64,000 bases of DNA. Source: Cladophialophora immunda (Eukaryota > Ascomycota > Eurotiomycetes > Chaetothyriales > Herpotrichiellaceae). A model generated the notes under the pieces. That model worked only from the letters and a program-made list of their open reading frames with translations. It ran no database searches and was not told where the DNA came from. Shown one piece after another: positions 60,901-64,000 of this stretch. The stretch covers positions 5,974,485 through 6,038,484 of the forward strand of contig NW_015622542.1 in assembly GCF_000835495.1 (NCBI RefSeq), given 5' to 3'. Position numbers and translations under genes: made by a program. The first letter of the stretch is position 1; the number at the start of each line of letters is the position of its first letter.

Positions 60901-62526
60901 TGCCGCAAGACCCAAGGAGATGCGCTCATTCAGAAATGGATGTTGCAGCTCACCCCCCGCCTCGACTTGAAATCGGGGCCTTTACTTCTCCGAATACTCA
61001 TTGCGACGGGATGCATAACCTTTGCCACTATTTTCGAAGCCACGATTGGCTCCAAGTCAGGACCTCGGAAGAATTTAGCGGTCTCTTCCTTGCTGTATCA
61101 AATTCTGGCCCCTGCCAATTCCACATCTCTTGATTGGGCTACCTACCAGACTCGGACCAGGTGGTACGAATACTCGCAGAGGGAACCGTCGACTGCCTTG
61201 GAAATCCTCTGCCAAGCTGGACTGCAAGGCGTTTCGCCACCTTTCGACTCGCTCCTTCTGGTTGTGCTTGTCAACAATTGGACGTTAGACTCATCCTCCT
61301 TGCCCGACTCTGCCAAAAAATGGCTCGTCAAGTCGCTCAGCTTGCCGTTGAAATGTTCTGATGGTGATCTAAATGTGGCCGGTCTGCAAGATTTACTAGA
61401 ATCCATCAACGTCTTTTCGCACCGATTTGTCCAGTTACGATTTCGACTCATGTCACCGGCTTCTGTCGAAAAAGCATCAGGGCCGGATCAACCTGACTTG
61501 ATCGAGGTACTCTCCCAGTCACTGAAACAGGCGCTACAGAAACAGTCTTCTACGCACGGGCAGGAGCAGCGCTTCTCACGGCTGTTTCAGATCGTTGGCC
61601 CTAATGTTGCCAGTCAGGTCCGCCACAACGTCGAGAACGAGTTCCTGGATGCGTTGCCGAAACTGCCGCTTGGTAAAGTGACTAGTCCACCCTCGGCGGT
61701 GTTCCCGAGCGATGTGCAGCAGCTGTCATTGATTACCGAGCAGGCGTTCCAGGTGTGCCGGCAAGATATCAGTCCTAGCCCTGGTTTCATGTCGCACCTA
61801 ATTGACAGACTATCACAGCATCTCAAGTACTTGGGTAGCGTTCAGATGACTCCGGGTACTCCTGCGCCTTCGGTCACGACAGCCCCTCCAACCGTCTCTG
61901 CATCCAGTGGGTCTTCGACCAACATGAACCACTCTCAGATGATGTCCATTACATCCAGCCCGAATCCCAGCACCTTGGACATGGGAGGTGGCTCTTGCCC
62001 ACCAGTAGGCTTGAGCTACTTGAGATATATGTTGCAAATGGTGTGTTTGCAACGCCCGACACTGATCTCGTCCGGCTCCGGTGGGCCCAATGCCAAACAG
62101 GCTCAGAATGAACAATTTCAACTGCTTGTACGGCTGGCATCCATCGCCACGCATCCAGCAATGGCTCTGGCATCAGGACATCACGGCAATCAAGAAGAGC
62201 AGATCAAAGCAAAAGAGGTGGTCGAATTCGCATGCGACGTAATAGCAACCATCATCGATAGTGTTAACGACGAAGTCAAAATGATGTGCGCAAAGGTGTT
62301 GAAAGACAAGTTGCAGGATCCGCGGCTCGCCTACTTATTTGGCAGCATCAATATGATGGGATCATTGCAGGTGCAAGACATGGGCCGAGGATTGCAGATG
62401 GTCAAAGAAGGCAAGGGAATCATCGGAGAGTGGAAGCCGCGAATGTGGGAAGTTTTGGATAATGGGAGCGGTAAAGAGAGCGAAACGTCTCTCGGATTGG
62501 GCCTCTTTCGAGCCAGATATGGATAG
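57988..62526 (+). CDS. med12: Mediator subunit 12 (Srb8)
   Basis: Single-exon gene for 1512 residues. Med12 belongs to the CDK8 kinase module of the Mediator complex in the nucleus, where it activates the kinase and mostly represses RNA polymerase II transcription. The N-terminus is basic and proline-rich with a nuclear-type signal (RPTKRRKIEAE). The Med12 signature region follows at about 175-330, with RRPVGFFPWTGKHPEDILND and GYFDKPPNPTEKELNTARV. The long middle and C-terminal part is helical, with a Ser/Thr/Pro stretch near 1300. The frame is also open to a non-ATG codon at 57964; ATG 57988 is the first methionine. Length fits fungal orthologues, and no intron is needed. Confidence 0.93.
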   Translation: MTSISPAEPRPPSLRRPTDSKRPALGRASSHVFSPIDRKPPALQRETVETGEDRPTKRRKIEAEPNSNQVANNHNISLPAKAPDSHVDTKAVYWRWAKPSAIRAAGAGSKKKQEEENSSEDDAPELPPRPWTTTRAAKVADKPTPTHRSRVDIPVPNTPDSIQVPSSAPQFVPRRPVGFFPWTGKHPEDILNDNNVKNGYFDKPPNPTEKELNTARVPLYNAFKHKSGVDSLSTLFSLVLNQKSKHGLISSVSTFKPPPRVTLTEAKRKSWIADLANADVPLRRLSRTIPQGIKGQTLLEQCLQSSVPLSRAIWFAKCVCANEIRTLKRKGTAPAVAVGAENKWLREWTLNVEQFLETYLEHANPPDWKSNIQYALRLITRLYLENLLDRGHYLDWILRSFTVADVGHTPLWLMVIHIYKQDLSHYRRRGARLAKALIDKYRSIDKLPDQTITPLRQRLRAAIRELLFARPAIFLMPDRWPESVHVVRTCLDTTIGPEGQILEELNRINERAMGFNKAEFLSVRAPDEAIIETLDAARVPYNFALLEEELAGTCSDFDLLLRSCLEWSCTRFRQSNTRLYLVTRLVNRWRRGGRDIDTPILNFLSAFRAGKTTADTQALRHLIAQFSRSDCFPVSKYLQWLMVRGLPEKGTVRIDTGPIFGRTAGVEPPRQPESVQFLLDLSLHRAEDHVINLRNSVLERAGFDPNSEEAIFEQCVRFLEQKLADSSFITKPEPPTLAEPSFASLPWTLRTRISMWLRSRALEAAKLAQSTPMLPGSKILNEEQFFVIRHVLECMEDAAVLADVVGILSVSQRDDLVASLVATTHFHATSFSAIGALEVLQKRMCQVYMNWRPTKPTMPLLTSTLLDLCTAFPVKAPAIRLLQQDLVRGDRGRAVAACSPYSDGIAESLQQAGATFVEDFEAILQSETNMNEQTMNGLFSVLVDRIEKQQKFGDDAHTLHSFCQLLSRLRLCRKTQGDALIQKWMLQLTPRLDLKSGPLLLRILIATGCITFATIFEATIGSKSGPRKNLAVSSLLYQILAPANSTSLDWATYQTRTRWYEYSQREPSTALEILCQAGLQGVSPPFDSLLLVVLVNNWTLDSSSLPDSAKKWLVKSLSLPLKCSDGDLNVAGLQDLLESINVFSHRFVQLRFRLMSPASVEKASGPDQPDLIEVLSQSLKQALQKQSSTHGQEQRFSRLFQIVGPNVASQVRHNVENEFLDALPKLPLGKVTSPPSAVFPSDVQQLSLITEQAFQVCRQDISPSPGFMSHLIDRLSQHLKYLGSVQMTPGTPAPSVTTAPPTVSASSGSSTNMNHSQMMSITSSPNPSTLDMGGGSCPPVGLSYLRYMLQMVCLQRPTLISSGSGGPNAKQAQNEQFQLLVRLASIATHPAMALASGHHGNQEEQIKAKEVVEFACDVIATIIDSVNDEVKMMCAKVLKDKLQDPRLAYLFGSINMMGSLQVQDMGRGLQMVKEGKGIIGEWKPRMWEVLDNGSGKESETSLGLGLFRARYG

Positions 62527-64000
62527 AGAACGAGATGAGGGAACGTGATGGTTCGAGATGCTAGCAGGCCCAAGAGCTTGTTGGCAAGCCGATGTGCATT
62601 GATGACTGCGTCTTGTGAGGAGTCTATGATATTGGGAGATATTTTCTGTTTCATCTACGGCCATTTTACGAAGTCACGAGGAGATGGGTTTGATTATTTG
62701 TGAAGATCAGTGTGGATTTGACTGGATGGATTGGGCTCTCCTTTTTTTTGTTAGACTTGTCGGAGCCCCAGCATTGCCGGCAGGACCATGGGCGATTTTC
62801 AAGGACCGATTGTCATTTCCATCCCTATCGGGCTTCGATACCTCGGTGACGGGTATTGTGTATGTAAAAGGAGGAGACCTCGATGTCGCACCGCATGTTG
62901 TACAGCCAGACTTAGAGTTGATGAGAAGGGCTCTCCGGCCTATGCTCTAGAAGCAAATTCTATGCCTTCACCGCAACTCGAGTCATCTGATGTGAGTTGC
63001 TGGAGGATTGAAGAGATGCCGTGGGGTTCACGTCCCAAAGAAGAAGTGGTATGCACAAAGGTGTTGATGAAGGCGAGAGATTCGCGCAGTGGGTGCGGTC
63101 AGCAGGTCAAGTCGAGGGCCATCAGCACTGTCAGTCACATCTTCTTAAGCATATCAGTAAAACGACCAAGCCCAGCAGCTGATAGATGAGTGGAAAGGTC
63201 GAGGACACTAACGCAGCCGTAAGGGGCACATGCTCGACCCTGCGCTCTGGGCACATGCATTCGTGCAGGGCATCCTGAGGCATTGTGGGCATCCCGCGCA
63301 GCCAGCCATGCAATGTGACGTGATGGCCTGGAGAGACAAGAAACATCGCGTGGACGACTCAGCGGGAGCGCGGCCTGGTGAAACCATTCTAATTGCTGGC
63401 TTGTTGGATTGCGGGAAGAAGATCCTATGGGTCTCGCAAGGTCCCAAGGTCCCAAGATCCCAAGATGCCGGCAGGATGGACGCAATGGTTGGTTGTTCTT
63501 GTTCCTTCCCTCGCAATATCGCGGAGTTATGTGGCTTCCCTGCTTTGGGGCTGGTGACATTTCTTCATCCCATTATCCCTGTCATCCGTCTGCGCGCCAA
63601 ACGACCCTCGTATATCCTTCCTCGCCCTCCTCTGGTATCACGTTGTCATGGTTATTTTTACACCTCACTCCTCTGTGCTCAGTTCATTTCTATAGCCCTC
63701 GTGGCCTTTTGCAATACGCTGGATTGTGCTGTTTTTGTGGCGGATCAGGTGGTGGTGATTCTCTCTCGATATCGCCGCGCCTGTGATCGACCCGTGGCTT
63801 ATTCAAGTCTTGGATGCTCGGCTCAAATGGAAGCGTCTTGAACTCCATTGGCACTTCGAGGCCTTTGTAGCCCTCCTTCCCACTACTCCAGATGCCTCCA
63901 GATGCCCCTCCCGAGCGTGGTCGGTCGACCGTCCGCCGGGATGAGAGCATTGCCCAACAGACCGCGACCGGCTCCTCCGACGATCGTTCTGCGAGAAGAC
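62527..64000. other. intergenic right edge
   Basis: 3' flank of Med12 and the end of the window. Short frames on both strands lack domains. A small tandem repeat of GGTCCCAA/GATCCCAA units lies near 63440-63468. A minus-strand frame at 63950-63690 could be an exon of a gene beyond the right edge, but nothing in it is recognisable. Confidence 0.45.

Noticed and set aside
63690..63950. Possible exon of a minus-strand gene at the right edge
   Set aside because: Frame is short and unrecognisable, and the rest would lie outside the window.

Overview
This 64 kb window looks like nuclear DNA of a filamentous ascomycete (Pezizomycotina). Introns are short (46-189 bases) with GT-AG borders and CTAAC-like branch sites. 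The gene content is typical of these fungi: an FlbA-type RGS protein, Zn(II)2Cys6 factors, an RTA1-like protein, an MCT-type transporter, and a protein with the N-terminal domain of fungal STAND proteins. A black-yeast or other eurotiomycete relative is a guess; the sequence alone does not settle it. I found no rRNA, tRNA, CRISPR array or recognisable transposon.

Layout, left to right. 1-20 kb: a gamma-butyrobetaine/trimethyllysine dioxygenase-like enzyme (+), a CGFS monothiol glutaredoxin of the Grx3/4 type (-), a protein joining a fungal STAND N-terminal domain to a degenerate G-alpha subunit (-), a TLC-domain membrane protein (-), an MCT-like transporter (-), a mitochondrial OsmC-like protein (+), a probable OTT_1508-like deaminase (+) and Cdc73 of the Paf1 complex (-). 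20-31.4 kb: FlbA-type RGS (-), then about 8.9 kb with no supportable gene. 31-40 kb: isopropylmalate dehydratase Leu1 (-), a stand-alone class III adenylyl cyclase (+) and coatomer beta' (-, nine exons including a 13-base micro-exon). 42-49.7 kb: a small aromatic-catabolism neighbourhood with a Zn2Cys6 factor, a salicylaldehyde/vanillin-type aldehyde dehydrogenase, gentisate 1,2-dioxygenase and a glutathione transferase. 50-64 kb: an RTA1-like protein, a second Zn2Cys6 factor, a disordered unknown protein and Mediator subunit Med12.

The two catabolic enzymes at 45-48.6 kb are divergently transcribed, and each carries one inactivating lesion: an in-frame TGA in the dehydrogenase and a one-base frameshift in the dioxygenase. 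All other gene models in the window close cleanly. This suggests recent loss of a gentisate-type pathway, or two assembly errors. Three genes bear on G-protein/cAMP signalling: the G-alpha-like fusion, the RGS protein and the cyclase. The strongest candidate for something undescribed is the STAND N-terminal/pseudo-G-alpha fusion; next are the deaminase-like protein and the stand-alone cyclase. All exon borders were derived by hand from splice signals, reading phase and family conservation.
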